DNA of 64,000 nt, from positions 1 to 64,000 of the forward strand of contig CABUHS010000007.1 in assembly GCA_902491535.1 (NCBI GenBank), written 5' to 3'. Origin of the DNA: an uncultured Eubacteriales bacterium (GTDB taxonomy: Bacteria > Bacillota > Clostridia > Oscillospirales > CAG-272). Below are positions 25,339 through 36,300 of the stretch, piece after piece. A program made the translations under genes and the position numbers. The stretch's first letter is position 1, and every line of letters begins with the position of its first letter. Under the pieces are notes generated by a model, which was not told where the DNA came from, did no database searches, and was given only the letters and a program-made list of their open reading frames with translations.

Positions 25339-27741
25339 TCATTTTACAACTATATTAACAAGCTTACCCGGAACATATATCTCTTTAACAGTTGTCTTAC
25401 CGTCGGTCATAGACGCTACCTTTTCGTCGGCACGGGCAAGCGCAACAGCCTGCTCCTTGTCCGCATCAGCAGGTATAACAATAGTCGAACGCAGCTTTCC
25501 GTTGACCTGAACGGCTATCTCCACAGATTCGTCAACCGTCTTTGATTCATCATATTCCGGCCATGTTGCAAGAGAAGCAAGTCCCTTACCGCCGAGCAGC
25601 TGCCACATCTCTTCGCAAAGATGCGGAGCAAACGGGCAAAGAAGCTTTACGAATATAATGAGTTCGTCTTTGGTAAGACTTCCTTCATCATATATATCAT
25701 TGAGAAGCGCCATAAGCGATGCAATAGCAGTATTGAACTTCATTGAATCAATGTCGCCGGTAACCTTCTTGATAGTCTTATGGAATGCACTTTCAAGGGC
25801 AGGTGTAACTCCCGTACCTTTTATCATATCTGTCAGAGCAGCAGTCCTGTCAAGGAATCGGCGGCAACCCTTCACTGAGGTATCACTCCACGGAGCAGCA
25901 GAACCGTAATCGCCCATGAAAAGTACATATGTACGAAGTGTATCCGCACCGTACTGATCCACAACATCATTAGGATCTACAACATTTCCGAGAGACTTTG
26001 ACATTTTGACGCCGTTTGCGCCGAGAACCATTCCCTGCGCGGAGCGCTTAGCGTACGGTTCCGCAGTCGGAACTTCTCCTATATCATAAAGGAATCTGTG
26101 CCAGAAACGCGAATATATAAGGTGTCTTGTGACATGTTCCATTCCGCCGTTGTACCAGTCTACAGGGAGCCAGTATTTCAGCTCCTCAGGATCTGCAAAC
26201 ACCTTGTCATTATGAGCGTCAATATAACGCAGGAAGTACCATGACGAGCCTGCCCACTGAGGCATAGTATCCGTTTCGCGTTTTGCATCTCCTCCGCACT
26301 TCGGGCATTTACAGTTAACAAATGACTCTATTTTCGCAAGCGGTGATTCCCCGCCCTCTCCGGGTTCAAAATTTTCAACGTCAGGCAGACGGAGCGGAAG
26401 CTCCTCATAAGGAACTCCGACCATTCCGCATTTCGGACAGTGAACGATCGGTATAGGCTCACCCCAATAACGCTGGCGGTTGAACGCCCAGTCCTTCATC
26501 TTGTACTGTACGCCCTTTTCTCCGATTCCCTGCTCGGAGAGATGTTCAATCATACGCTCTATTGAATCTTTCTTATTGGTAAAGCCGTTAAGAAATCCGG
26601 AATTTATCATTTCTCCGTCGCCTGTATAAGCTTCCTTTGAAATATCTCCGCCCTTTATGACCTCAACAATATCTATGCCGAATTTTTTTGCAAAATCGTA
26701 ATCGCGCTCGTCATGTGCGGGTACTGCCATAATAGCGCCTGTTCCGTATCCCATCATGACATAGTCGGAAATGTATATCGGGATCTCTTTACCGGTTATA
26801 GGATTGATTGCAGAAAGACCGTTTAAGCAAACTCCGGTCTTGTCCTTAACAAGCTGTGTACGCTCAAATTCTGTTTTCTTCGCACACTCTGCTCTGTAAC
26901 CTGTAACCGCGTCCATATTAGATACGCGGTCGGCATATTTATCGATAAGCGGATGTTCAGGAGCCATTACCATAAATGTAACGCCGAAAAGCGTATCCGG
27001 ACGAGTCGTATATATACGGAGCTTTTCGTCAGTTCCTGAAATACTGAAATTAACAAATGCGCCTGTTGAACGTCCTATCCAGTTTTCCTGCTGCATACGT
27101 ATATTAGCAGGATAATCGACAGTATCGAGACCTTCGAGCAGCTTATCCGCGTATTCAGTTATTCTGAGATACCATACATCCTTGGACTTCTGTACAACAT
27201 CGCTGTGACAGATATCGCACTTTCCTCCCTGTGAATCCTCGTTAGAAAGAACCACCTTACAGGACGGGCAATAGTTTACAAGTGTCTTGTCACGGAAAAC
27301 AAGTCCGTGATCGAACATTTTACGGAAGATCCACTGCGTCCATTTATAATAGTCTTCCTCTGTTGTATCGACCGTTCTTGTCCAGTCAAATGAGAAGCCG
27401 ACACGCTTTAACTGTTCCTTGAAATGCGTGATATTCTTATCGGTAACCTCTCTCGGATGCATATTATTTTTTATCGCATAATTCTCTGTAGGAAGACCGA
27501 ATGCATCAAAACCTATAGGAAACAGAACGTTATAGCCCTGCATGCGCTTTTTGCGGCATATGACCTCCATTCCGGAATATGCCTTTATATGACCGACATG
27601 CATACCTGCTCCTGAAGGATACGGAAACTCAACGAGACCGTAAAACTTCGGCTTCGTTTTATCGAATGACGCGTGAAACGCGCCCTGCTCCTCCCATATA
27701 TCCTGCCACTTTTTGTCGGATACTTTAAAATCGTACTTCAT
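25339..27741 (-). CDS. leuS: leucyl-tRNA synthetase
   Basis: An 800-residue class I aminoacyl-tRNA synthetase that charges tRNA-Leu. The HIGH motif is HVGHIKAY near residue 48, and the KMSKS motif is KMSKSLGN near 580. A CP1 editing domain has TTRPDTLFGVTFM and MAVPAHDERDYDFA. A zinc-ribbon is read in CPSCKVVLSNE and CDICHSD. The C-terminal anticodon-binding and tail domains end in YVPGKLVNIVVK. The length matches the bacterial family. It follows rsfS by 38 bp and is closed by an intrinsic terminator, so rsfS-leuS form a unit. No T-box leader is seen directly before it, as the gene lies downstream in an operon. Confidence 0.98.
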   Translation of the reverse strand: MKYDFKVSDKKWQDIWEEQGAFHASFDKTKPKFYGLVEFPYPSGAGMHVGHIKAYSGMEVICRKKRMQGYNVLFPIGFDAFGLPTENYAIKNNMHPREVTDKNITHFKEQLKRVGFSFDWTRTVDTTEEDYYKWTQWIFRKMFDHGLVFRDKTLVNYCPSCKVVLSNEDSQGGKCDICHSDVVQKSKDVWYLRITEYADKLLEGLDTVDYPANIRMQQENWIGRSTGAFVNFSISGTDEKLRIYTTRPDTLFGVTFMVMAPEHPLIDKYADRVSNMDAVTGYRAECAKKTEFERTQLVKDKTGVCLNGLSAINPITGKEIPIYISDYVMMGYGTGAIMAVPAHDERDYDFAKKFGIDIVEVIKGGDISKEAYTGDGEMINSGFLNGFTNKKDSIERMIEHLSEQGIGEKGVQYKMKDWAFNRQRYWGEPIPIVHCPKCGMVGVPYEELPLRLPDVENFEPGEGGESPLAKIESFVNCKCPKCGGDAKRETDTMPQWAGSSWYFLRYIDAHNDKVFADPEELKYWLPVDWYNGGMEHVTRHLIYSRFWHRFLYDIGEVPTAEPYAKRSAQGMVLGANGVKMSKSLGNVVDPNDVVDQYGADTLRTYVLFMGDYGSAAPWSDTSVKGCRRFLDRTAALTDMIKGTGVTPALESAFHKTIKKVTGDIDSMKFNTAIASLMALLNDIYDEGSLTKDELIIFVKLLCPFAPHLCEEMWQLLGGKGLASLATWPEYDESKTVDESVEIAVQVNGKLRSTIVIPADADKEQAVALARADEKVASMTDGKTTVKEIYVPGKLVNIVVK

Positions 27742-27779
27742 TATATATAATGTCCTTTCAAAACTTTCACAGTGCCGTA

Positions 27780-28310
27780 TCAGTAGAGCAGTTCGGAAAT
27801 GTCTATTTCCTCAGCTTCTCCCCACAGCTTTTCAAGATTATAGAAATTGCGCGATTCGCGGTCAAATATATGAACAATTACCGATGCATAGTCCATTATT
27901 ATCCAACTTGCCTCATTATATCCCTCAATATGTCCCGGATGTATTCCCGCCTCGGCGAGTTTTTCCTCAAGCTCTGACGAAAGAGCGCGAAGCTGAGTGT
28001 TGGATGTTCCGGTACACAGAACAAAATAATCTGCTATCACCGTTTTATCGCCAACATACAGAACTTTAAGTCCGCGTGCTTTTTTAGAATCAAGCACACT
28101 TACTACCGCTTTTGCAAGCTCACGCGGATCCTGCATATTTTCGGGAATAATAGCCTTCTTCTGCTCACCGCTTTCCGCCATAAGAGTTTCGTACTCTATC
28201 TCGGTATATTCTTCATCGTCTATATAATCTTCCTCGGTCTCATAAATGTCAGTATCACCCGGCATCTGCAGTTCATCAAACTGCCCGGAACCGTTATTCT
28301 CAAGTTTCAT
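27780..28310 (-). CDS. rsfS: ribosomal silencing factor RsfS (YbeB/iojap family)
   Basis: A 176-residue protein. The C-terminal 110 residues match RsfS (REIDRELAK-type entry, AVVSVLDSKKARGLKVLYVG, DYFVLCTGTSNTQLRALSSE, WIIMDYASVIVHIFDRESR). RsfS binds L14 and prevents subunit joining when nutrients are low. The N-terminal 65 residues are acidic (ETEEDYIDDEEYTEIEYE) and are an extension beyond the usual family length. Position between the LCP gene and leuS fits the conserved nadD-yqeK-LCP-rsfS order of clostridia. The 276-bp gap upstream carries the LCP terminator and an AT-rich region. Confidence 0.93.
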   Translation of the reverse strand: MKLENNGSGQFDELQMPGDTDIYETEEDYIDDEEYTEIEYETLMAESGEQKKAIIPENMQDPRELAKAVVSVLDSKKARGLKVLYVGDKTVIADYFVLCTGTSNTQLRALSSELEEKLAEAGIHPGHIEGYNEASWIIMDYASVIVHIFDRESRNFYNLEKLWGEAEEIDISELLY

Positions 28311-28545
28311 ATCGCCTATGCCATCCCTTCTTTATAAACAAGCACTCCGGAGAATCGTCCTCCGGATACATAAATACAATTTAAATTACGGTTTATATAT
28401 TTAATTAATTTTATCACATTTTCATATTAAGGTCAAGTAGTTTGATAATAAATCACATGTATTTGTTGCATCAATACCTTACCAATACACTTGCCGGCAA
28501 TATTTCCGGTTCTTAAACAGCCTGTGCTATCCAAAACATGTTAAA

Positions 28546-28571
28546 CGGGCAGAGCCATTCGGCTCTGCCCG
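28546..28571 (-). terminator. terminator of the LCP gene
   Basis: An 11-bp perfect stem, CGGGCAGAGCC-ATTC-GGCTCTGCCCG, 16 bp after the LCP stop; a TTTAA stretch follows on the minus strand. Confidence 0.75.
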
Positions 28572-28586
28572 CATAAAAGTTATGAA

Positions 28587-30035
28587 TCAGTGCGATATAA
28601 GAGGGATATTAAGCTCACCGTTATTTATTTCATTTGCATTGTATATATCGTCATCAAGCGATTCATTGTGTGCGGAAAGATATATCTTACTTATATATTG
28701 ATTATTTTCAGCATTAAACATAAGCTTAGGATCAATTGAAGTCTCGGTCAGCGGAGTTGTATACGGATTGAAGTACTTGTTAACCAGATCAAGCATGTCT
28801 GCGCGGCGCATTACGTAATACGAAAGTCCGTATGTTCCGTGTTCACGGGTAGCATCTCCGGGCATAGTCAGAAATGTTATGTTTTCAAAATCAACGTTAT
28901 TAAGGAAATTCTTTCCGAAATAAACACAGTCAAGTACCTTCATATTGGTGTTTACCATTCCGATCGTTGTTTCAGCAAGCTTTGCAACATTGGAAATGCT
29001 TACACTGCTTTTAAGCTGTCGGAAGAGCGCGCTCATGAATACCTTCTGCGCATCTACTCTTCCTATATCTCCCTCAACATAACCGTATCTGAAACGGACA
29101 AAATGCTCAGCCAGCTCACCGTTAAGCTTGTGATGTCCCTGCTTCAGATCTATATAAAGATCCTGATCCGGATCCTGATATTTCATATCATAAGCAAGAT
29201 CGATCTCAACGCCGCCTATCGCGTCTACAATATCATTAAATCCGCCCAAATCAACCATAGCCCAAAAGTCGATCGGAATACCGAGTCCGTCCTCAATAAC
29301 ATGTGCCAGTCCGCTCATTCCGGAAGCGATCTTTTCATCCTTATCAGTCAAAGATCTATCGCGCATAGCTCCATACACACTGTTGATTTTGCGCGCATAT
29401 CCGTTCGCTTCTATATACGTATCTCTCGGTACCTGCATTATAGAGACAGCTCCGTTTTCGGTGTCAAACGAAACAAGCATTATAACATCGGTATTAACTG
29501 CAACCGCGTCGTGTCCGACCGCAAGCATAGTGTAAAAGCCTTTTTTACGTTCATTGCCTACGTTCGATATTACGGGAGCAGTTCCGAGATCGTCAGCGGC
29601 AGTTTCGGTATCCTTAGGAGTATCCGTAAACACAGCCGACGTGTCGCGTCCCGAAGGTCCGGGAGACATAGGCGGCTCGTAGGTATCAACTACACGCCAA
29701 AAAATAAATATAACAACAGCAAGAACAACAAGAAAAATTCCGACGCTTATAAGCGCAGTGTTTCTTCTCCGTTTCTTTGCCGCCCGGCTTTTTTCCGGAC
29801 GTCTTGCCGAACCTACAGATGAAGTGCCGGAATGAGTTCTCTTGTCTTCGGCAGATGAAGCACGGCGATCCGAATGTAACTCACGATGATCGTCGCTGCT
29901 GCGCTTTGAGGAATTTCCGCTTTGGGAGCTTACTCGGGAACGCTCCTGCGAAACATGGGAATTGCTGTCCGTATGATTTCTTTCTCCGGACGGGCGTCGG
30001 TTTGATCCGTTTATATCATTTCTGTTGTTATCCAT
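28587..30035 (-). CDS. LytR-CpsA-Psr (LCP) family protein with long disordered N-tail
   Basis: A 482-residue membrane protein that should ligate wall polymers such as teichoic or capsular chains to peptidoglycan. I chose the ATG at 30033-30035 because GGAG lies 7 nt before it; a longer frame to 30089 has no RBS. The first 90 residues are Ser/Asn/Arg-rich and probably disordered in the cytoplasm. One membrane helix (TALISVGIFLVVLAVVIFIF) follows. The extracytoplasmic LCP domain has AVGHDAVAVNTDVIMLVSF, QVPRDTYIEA, KINSVYGAMRD and the EHFVRFRYG, DIGRVDAQK motifs with the conserved Arg and Asp residues. It lies in the order nadD-yqeK-LCP-rsfS typical of clostridia. Confidence 0.92.
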   Translation of the reverse strand: MDNNRNDINGSNRRPSGERNHTDSNSHVSQERSRVSSQSGNSSKRSSDDHRELHSDRRASSAEDKRTHSGTSSVGSARRPEKSRAAKKRRRNTALISVGIFLVVLAVVIFIFWRVVDTYEPPMSPGPSGRDTSAVFTDTPKDTETAADDLGTAPVISNVGNERKKGFYTMLAVGHDAVAVNTDVIMLVSFDTENGAVSIMQVPRDTYIEANGYARKINSVYGAMRDRSLTDKDEKIASGMSGLAHVIEDGLGIPIDFWAMVDLGGFNDIVDAIGGVEIDLAYDMKYQDPDQDLYIDLKQGHHKLNGELAEHFVRFRYGYVEGDIGRVDAQKVFMSALFRQLKSSVSISNVAKLAETTIGMVNTNMKVLDCVYFGKNFLNNVDFENITFLTMPGDATREHGTYGLSYYVMRRADMLDLVNKYFNPYTTPLTETSIDPKLMFNAENNQYISKIYLSAHNESLDDDIYNANEINNGELNIPLISH

Positions 30036-30149
30036 TTTAATCTCCATTCTGATGGTGCGTCTGATAAATGATACTTTCAAACGCTGCACCGTATTGCTTT
30101 ATTTATTTCCGCACTGCAGATCATATTCAGAATTGCGTGCAGGTTAAAA

Positions 30150-30842
30150 TTATTCGCCGATAAATGCGCATTCACCGCGGATAAGCGCATTCCGAGCTAC
30201 AACCGTTTCCGAAAAAATCTCCTGTCTCTCCTCAAGCAGGCATTTTACAGTCATATCAAACGACAGGATAAGCGTTTCCCTAAGATGCACACAAAGCGCT
30301 GCTATATCACCGCTTACCTTTTCTGCTCCTTTATAGAAAAAGTGTCTGAGCTTTACGCAGTCTTCAAAGCTGCGTCCCGGTTCAATATAATCCGCAAGAT
30401 AAAGCAGACTGTCGAAAAGCGTCATGCCGCTCCTTCCGGTAGTATGAGATGCGATCGCCGTACACATCTCTTCATCGCAAAACTGCGGATACAGCTCACG
30501 GACAAAAGCTGCCGCAGTCCAACCGTGAAATACTTTCGGCGAGCATACAGCATCAGCAGGATACACGATTCCAAAACGGTCACAAAGAGCGATCTGCTCC
30601 TCCGTATTTTTTTCCTTAGTTATATCGTGAAGCAAGCCTGATGCACAAAGCCGCAGCGAATCGTTTTTACTGAATCCGAAAAGTTCTGCAAGAGCCTTAC
30701 ATTCAGTTTCAACCCCAAGTGTATGTGAAAATCGGCGATCGCTGATAAATCCTTCTTTTCTTATTTTATCGCGAAGTTCCGACAGCTTTTGCTCATCGTA
30801 TTGACAGCTGCGTCCATCCTTCGCCGTTATTATTTCCGTCAT
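30150..30842 (-). CDS. yqeK: YqeK-type HD-domain hydrolase
   Basis: A 230-residue protein with an HD domain. Motifs are FSHTLGVETECKALAE, ASGLLHDITKE and ASHTTGRSGMTLFDSLLYLADYIEPGR, as in YqeK, a symmetrical diadenosine tetraphosphate hydrolase of Firmicutes. The short stretch before the domain carries DGRSCQYDEQKLSEL. It lies downstream of nadD in the conserved order; the gap is 61 bp. The C-terminal part (about residues 180-230) is less conserved. Confidence 0.92.
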   Translation of the reverse strand: MTEIITAKDGRSCQYDEQKLSELRDKIRKEGFISDRRFSHTLGVETECKALAELFGFSKNDSLRLCASGLLHDITKEKNTEEQIALCDRFGIVYPADAVCSPKVFHGWTAAAFVRELYPQFCDEEMCTAIASHTTGRSGMTLFDSLLYLADYIEPGRSFEDCVKLRHFFYKGAEKVSGDIAALCVHLRETLILSFDMTVKCLLEERQEIFSETVVARNALIRGECAFIGE

Positions 30843-30903
30843 AAATAAAAATTATCCTCTTGAGCATAAATATACATCAAAATCTCAGCCGGACACCGTA
30901 TTG

Positions 30904-31542
30904 TCAGCATTTTGTGCCGTACAGTCCCTTTTTTTGTATATATTCAGCGACAGCTGCAGGGACAAGTCCGTCGATATTCCTTCCGGATAACAGCGCTTCT
31001 CTCACCTCGGTCGATGAAAGCTCGACTGCCGGCGACCGAAGCATAGTTATTCTCGCGCCGAATCTTTTTTTATAATGATCACATGCTTCCGATATCTGTA
31101 TTTCAACAGATTCAGATACACGCTCACGCCGCATAAAAGCAATCTCGGCAAGCTCAAATATCCGTTCCGGTCTGTACCATGTTCCGAGTGATAAAAACAT
31201 GTCTGTTCCGCACAGAAATATCAGATCGCCCTCGTCACAAAAATATTCAAGAGTATTCACCGTATAGCTTTTTCCGCCACGGACAATCTCAAAATCAGAC
31301 ACTGAAGCCCCGTCAATCCCCGAAAAAGCAAGTTTCGCCATTTCGAGCCTGTCAGAAGGATCGTCATCAGGTTCGCTTGTTTTATGCGGCGGTATAAACG
31401 TAGGCATAATATACAGCTTATCGAGCCGTACTTCTTCGGTAAAACACCTCGCGGCATGAACATGACCGTTATGAGGCGGGGCAAACGTCCCGCCGTATAT
31501 GCCTATCCGTTTTCGCGGCGCATTGACTGATGCCGCGGTCAT
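30904..31542 (-). CDS. nadD: nicotinate-nucleotide adenylyltransferase
   Basis: A 212-residue nucleotidyltransferase that makes NaAD from NaMN and ATP in NAD synthesis. The (T/H)xGH motif is GGTFAPPHNGHVHAAR at about residues 16-31, PTFIPPHKT follows, and the second motif SSTEVREALLSGR is near 180. The start overlaps the rdgB stop by 4 nt. It forms a tight group with rdgB (upstream) and yqeK (downstream). Confidence 0.96.
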   Translation of the reverse strand: MTAASVNAPRKRIGIYGGTFAPPHNGHVHAARCFTEEVRLDKLYIMPTFIPPHKTSEPDDDPSDRLEMAKLAFSGIDGASVSDFEIVRGGKSYTVNTLEYFCDEGDLIFLCGTDMFLSLGTWYRPERIFELAEIAFMRRERVSESVEIQISEACDHYKKRFGARITMLRSPAVELSSTEVREALLSGRNIDGLVPAAVAEYIQKKGLYGTKC

Positions 31543-32177
31543 TTTCCGCAGATCCTTCCGGACTCAAGCTCTGACGCGAAAATCGAAGAAAACTTTTCAA
31601 GCGCCATAGCTCTGTGACTTATACGGTTTTTTTCGTCGGCGGTAAGCTCCGCAAAGGTTTTTTCAAGCGGAGCATAATAAAACAGCGGATCGTAGCCGAA
31701 ACCGCCTTTTCCGCGCGGCGAATCAAAAATCAGCCCCTCGCATTCGCCGCGGCATAATATCTCTCTGCCGTCCGGCATAATGCAGCATATTACCGAGACA
31801 AACCGCGCGGTACGCTTTTCGGGAGAAACTTCTTTAAGCTCGAAGAGCAGCTTCTCGTTATTCGCGCTGTCTCCTCCTCCGGAATATCTCGCAGAATATA
31901 CGCCGGGAGCGCCGCCGAGCGCATCGACTTCAAGTCCGGAATCGTCTGCTACGGCAAACCGATCCGGAGCGGCAAGTGCAGAGGCTTTTATCCTCGCGTT
32001 CTCTTCAAAGGTACTGCCGTTTTCCTCTATTTCATCGGTCATTCCGACATCCTCAGCCGTTAAAACACAAAATTCGACATCTGAGGAATCAGAAATTCCG
32101 GAGAGCATCCTGCCGAGAATACTCTCCATCTCTTTTACTTTATTTTTGTTATGAGTTGCAAGCACAAATTTAAGCAC
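31539..32177 (-). CDS. rdgB: XTP/dITP diphosphatase (RdgB/HAM1)
   Basis: A 212-residue house-cleaning pyrophosphatase that removes non-canonical purine triphosphates. Motifs: LATHNKNKVKEM at the start, TFEENARIKASALAA, AVADDSGLEVDALGGAPGVYSARYSG, GKGGFGYDPLFYY and the C-terminal ISHRAMALEKF. It has full family length apart from a short insert at residues 30-45. It overlaps nadD by 4 nt (ATGA). Confidence 0.96.
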   Translation of the reverse strand: MLKFVLATHNKNKVKEMESILGRMLSGISDSSDVEFCVLTAEDVGMTDEIEENGSTFEENARIKASALAAPDRFAVADDSGLEVDALGGAPGVYSARYSGGGDSANNEKLLFELKEVSPEKRTARFVSVICCIMPDGREILCRGECEGLIFDSPRGKGGFGYDPLFYYAPLEKTFAELTADEKNRISHRAMALEKFSSIFASELESGRICGK

Positions 32178-32206
32178 AGTGCAGCCATCCTTTTATATCA
32201 AAAATA

Positions 32207-33112
32207 TTATTCAAACAGCGCGCGGACAAAATCGTCTGCGCTGAACTGTTCAAGATCGTCCACCTGTTCTCCGACACAAATATATTTAACAGGGATTCCA
32301 AGTTCTTCTTTAATTGAAAATACTATTCCGCCTTTTGCAGTTCCGTCAAGCTTTGTAAGAACAAGTCCTGTTATGTCTGCAGCGTTTTTGAATTCCTTTG
32401 CCTGGCTTATCGCATTCTGGCCGGTCGTGGCGTCGACCACAAGCAGCGTATCGCGGTCGCATCCGGGAAGCTCGCGGGATATGACTCTGTCTATCTTTGC
32501 AAGCTCATCCATAAGATTTTTCTTGTTATGGAGACGGCCTGCCGTATCTATTATCAGCACATCGGCGTCCCTTTTCTTCGCCGCCGCAGCCGCGTCATAT
32601 ACAACAGCCGCAGGATCAGACCCCTCCGTATGCTTTATAAGCTCAACTCCGACACGGTCAGCCCATACCTGAAGCTGGTCTATCGCAGCCGCGCGGAATG
32701 TATCTGCCGCCGCAAGAATAACCTTTTTTTCGCCGCGCTTAAGGCTAGCGGCTATCTTAGCTATCGACGTAGTCTTTCCGACGCCGTTTACTCCTATGAC
32801 AAGAACCACAGACGGTTTTGTACCGAGCCGCAGCGGTTCGCCCTCTCCAATCTCATTTTTAAGAATATCTATAAGAGCTTCTCTCGCCGCTTCCGTATCG
32901 GAAATACGGTCATTCTTTATACGCTCACGAAGTGCGTCAATTATCTTTTCGGTCGGAGCGACTCCGACATCAGCCATTATAAGCAACTCTTCAAGCTCCT
33001 CAAGCATATCCTCGTCGACGCGAACAAACGCTTTGAAAAGATTATCCACCTGCTTGAAGATGCCGTCCTTTGTTTTTGTAAGACCTTTTTTAAGCTTATC
33101 GAAAAAAGACAT
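32207..33112 (-). CDS. ftsY: signal recognition particle receptor FtsY
   Basis: A 301-residue SRP GTPase, the membrane receptor for cotranslational targeting. I chose ATG 33110-33112 (MSFFDKLKKGLTKTK) because GGAG lies 5 nt upstream and the sequence matches the usual start. It has an NG domain only, with no long acidic A domain. G1 is GVNGVGKTTSIAKIA, DTFRAAAIDQL is the SRP-GTPase insert, G3 is IIDTAGRLHNKKNLM, and G4 is TKLDGTAKGG. It is downstream of smc, as in many Firmicutes. A 245-bp spacer upstream shows no feature. Confidence 0.97.
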   Translation of the reverse strand: MSFFDKLKKGLTKTKDGIFKQVDNLFKAFVRVDEDMLEELEELLIMADVGVAPTEKIIDALRERIKNDRISDTEAAREALIDILKNEIGEGEPLRLGTKPSVVLVIGVNGVGKTTSIAKIAASLKRGEKKVILAAADTFRAAAIDQLQVWADRVGVELIKHTEGSDPAAVVYDAAAAAKKRDADVLIIDTAGRLHNKKNLMDELAKIDRVISRELPGCDRDTLLVVDATTGQNAISQAKEFKNAADITGLVLTKLDGTAKGGIVFSIKEELGIPVKYICVGEQVDDLEQFSADDFVRALFE

Positions 33113-33357
33113 AAAAACTCCATTCCGCCGCACCGCGGCGTTTAATATTATCACAAAGCAAGCGGCATATCCGGCACATAACAGCTAAATGCCGATAACG
33201 GAGAGCAACATTCTTAAGCTGACTGTATTTATAAAGCAACTTTCCAGTCACCAAACCGAAAAGTCAGCCGATAATCTCCGTATAATATAATAACACATAT
33301 TTTTTATAAGTTTAAAATATTATAATAATATTATTCGAATACTTTGTGAATTTTTGA

Positions 33358-36300
33358 TCAGTTTATTTTTACACCCAGACGGTTTTCCACCTCGGTAATA
33401 TTAAGCGTGAGAACTCTCGAAATTCCGCGTTCCGGCATGGTAACACCGTAAAGCGTATCCGCAATCTCCATTGTTCCTCGCCTATGAGTTATAACAACAA
33501 ACTGCGTGTTGCCGGAATAACGTTTGATATAATCCGCAAATCGGGCGACGTTAACGTCGTCGAGAGCCGCCTCTATCTCATCAAGTACCGCAAACGGCGT
33601 AGGATTTACACTGAGTATCGCAAAAAACAGAGCGATTGCAACAAACGACTGCTCGCCTCCGGACAGCAGGGACATGCTCTTTACTATCTTTCCGGGAGGC
33701 GCGACGTTTATCTCGATTCCGCAGCCGAGCGGATCTTCGCGGTCGGTCAGGCGCAGCTCTGCGGTACCTCCGCCGAAAAGCTCTCTGAACGTAACCTTAA
33801 AGTTCGCGTCAAGCTGCTCCATAACGTCTATAAAGCGTTCTTTCATCTCGGTTTCAAGCTCTGAGATTATATTTTCAAGATCGTCCTTCGACACGCACAG
33901 ATCATCGTACTGAGTTCTCATAAACTCAGCGCGTTCGCTTACCTCTTTATATTCGTCTATAGCGCCGACATTAACCGACCCGAGCGCGCGTATCTTTGTT
34001 TTAAGCTCATTCTGCCTTGAAACAGACTGCACTCTGCTCTCCTCCGTAACAGGCGGATAGTCAAGCGCTGCGGCAGCCGCATATGTAAGCTCGTATTCAT
34101 CCCAAAGCTTTGACGAAAGCTTGTCCTGCTCCGACTTCGCCTGTTCGTATTTTGAATCAAGTCCGGTATATGCACGGAAAAGATTCTCCCGTCTGTGAGA
34201 TTCTTCTTTTATTTTATCGCGAAGCTTTGAAAGCGCCGCATCGCTTTCAAGTCCCTTATCTGCAAGCCTTGCATTTTCCTGTTCGAGCCGCTGTGCATCC
34301 GCTTTGAGTTCGGAAAGCTCTGCCCGGGCGGTCTCAAGCTGTGCTTTATACTGCCCGGTCTGAAAATCGGCTCCGGCAATGTTTTCTTCATCGCCGGCTG
34401 CTCGCAGGCGAAGCGACTCCTCCGTGCTTCGGCTGAGTTCAACATCTCTTTCGGTGCTTTCAATATCCTTTTCGGTCTGGGTTATCCTGATAAGCTTCTC
34501 ATTAGCACGCTCGAGCGCGCGTGAGATATTCCTGTTAAGCTCCTCATGCTGCTTTTCAAGCCCGTCTCTGCGGCCTTCCTCTGCAGACAGCTCAGCTGTG
34601 AGACGTTCGTTTTCACTCTCAAGATTTTCGCGTTCATCATCTCCGCGCTCACTCTCGGCGCTGAGCTGTTCAAGCTCACCTGATATCCTGCCGTACTGTT
34701 CGCGATCGTTTTCAAGCTGAGACTGAAGCACAAGCTTCTGCGTCTGTTCAGCTCCGATCATAGTCTCGAGTACCGAAAGATCCTGCTTTACACCTTCGAG
34801 TTCATCGGCAAGGCCGTCCGACTCGCGCTGAAGCGACTCAACCCTTTCGCGGTTTGCCGTAAGCTCTATATTCAGCTTTTCAGCTTCACTTTCAAACCTT
34901 GCGATCTCCTGAGCGCGTGTAAGCATTCCGCTGTCGCGTTTTGAAGATCCGCCGGTAAAAGAACCGCCGGCGTTGATTATCTGACCGTCAAGCGTAACTA
35001 TACGAAGTCTGTAGCCCGTAGCCTTTGCACAGTCTGTGGCATTGTCGATATTATCGAATACAGCCGTTCTGCCGAGCATATATCCGATAACGCCCCCGCA
35101 CCTGTCATCGCAGGTTATAAGCTCCGATGCAATTCCGAGATAACCTGCATTGCGTTCAAGAGAGGATATGTTCATATTGAGCGGCTGCGCCTTTACCGAA
35201 GTTATCGGATAAAAGGTCGCGCGCCCGGCACCGCTTTGCTTAAGCAGGGAAATAGCGCGTTTTGCCGCCTCTTCGTTCTCAACTATAATGTTCTGAATAT
35301 TAGCACCGAGAGCCGTCTCGACAGCAACGCTGTATTTTTTCGGAACATCTATCATTCGCGATACCGGACCGAGAATGCCGCTTAGGCGTCCTCTCTCCGA
35401 ATTGTCCATAACAAAACGAACGCTGTTATTATATCCCTCAAAATGCTCTTCCATACGCTTAAGCGTATCGGCACGCTGTTTTTTCGATGTAAGTTCGGTA
35501 ACAAGCTTACCCTGAGCAGATCGAAGCTCCTCTATACGTGCATCGAGAGCCTTTATTTTTTCACTCAGTTCGGTACAGAGTCCGTTTTTCTGTTCGGATC
35601 TCTGCATGTAATCCGCAATAGTCCGTTCAGCCTTTCCTATCCTTTCTTCAAGAAGCGCATCGCGCTCGGAGATTTCGGAAAGCTCGGAAGACAGGCTTTC
35701 CTTTCTTCCGCCGATACTGTCATGGAAGCCCGCTATCTCCGAAAGCCTGATTTTTCCGGCTACAAGCGTATCATTCATAGCACGAATCTTTCTGTCAGAC
35801 TCAACCATATCAGATTCTATGCCGACACGCTTTTCCTTAAGTCCGTCAGCCTCTGCGATGATATCCTCATGTTCTCTGCGCTGACCTGCAAGCGTTTCTT
35901 TAAGTACGGCAAGAGCCGCACACAGCTCTTCCGTATTTTTTTCCGCATCTGCGATAGCTGCGCGATGCATGCTCAGATCTGCTCCCGCGCCAGTCTTTTT
36001 GTCTTTAAGATGTTCAAGCTCATTATTTATAACGCGGATATTTCCTTCAAGCTCAAGCGCCGCCGCACTGTTTTCGCGCAGCGCCCGCTGAGTCTGCTCA
36101 GCCTTTATTTTTGTTACCTGAGACTCGTCGTACAGATGCTCATTTTTTGACTCAAGCGCAGAAAGCTCCCCGTCCGCCTCATCAAGCACGCGCTTTGCAA
36201 CAGCTACAGAATCAGAAAGTTCGCTCACCTTTTTTCTGACATTTTCAACGTCATACAGCCAAAGCGCAACGTCAAGGCGCTTTTTCTCTTCAAACAGTTC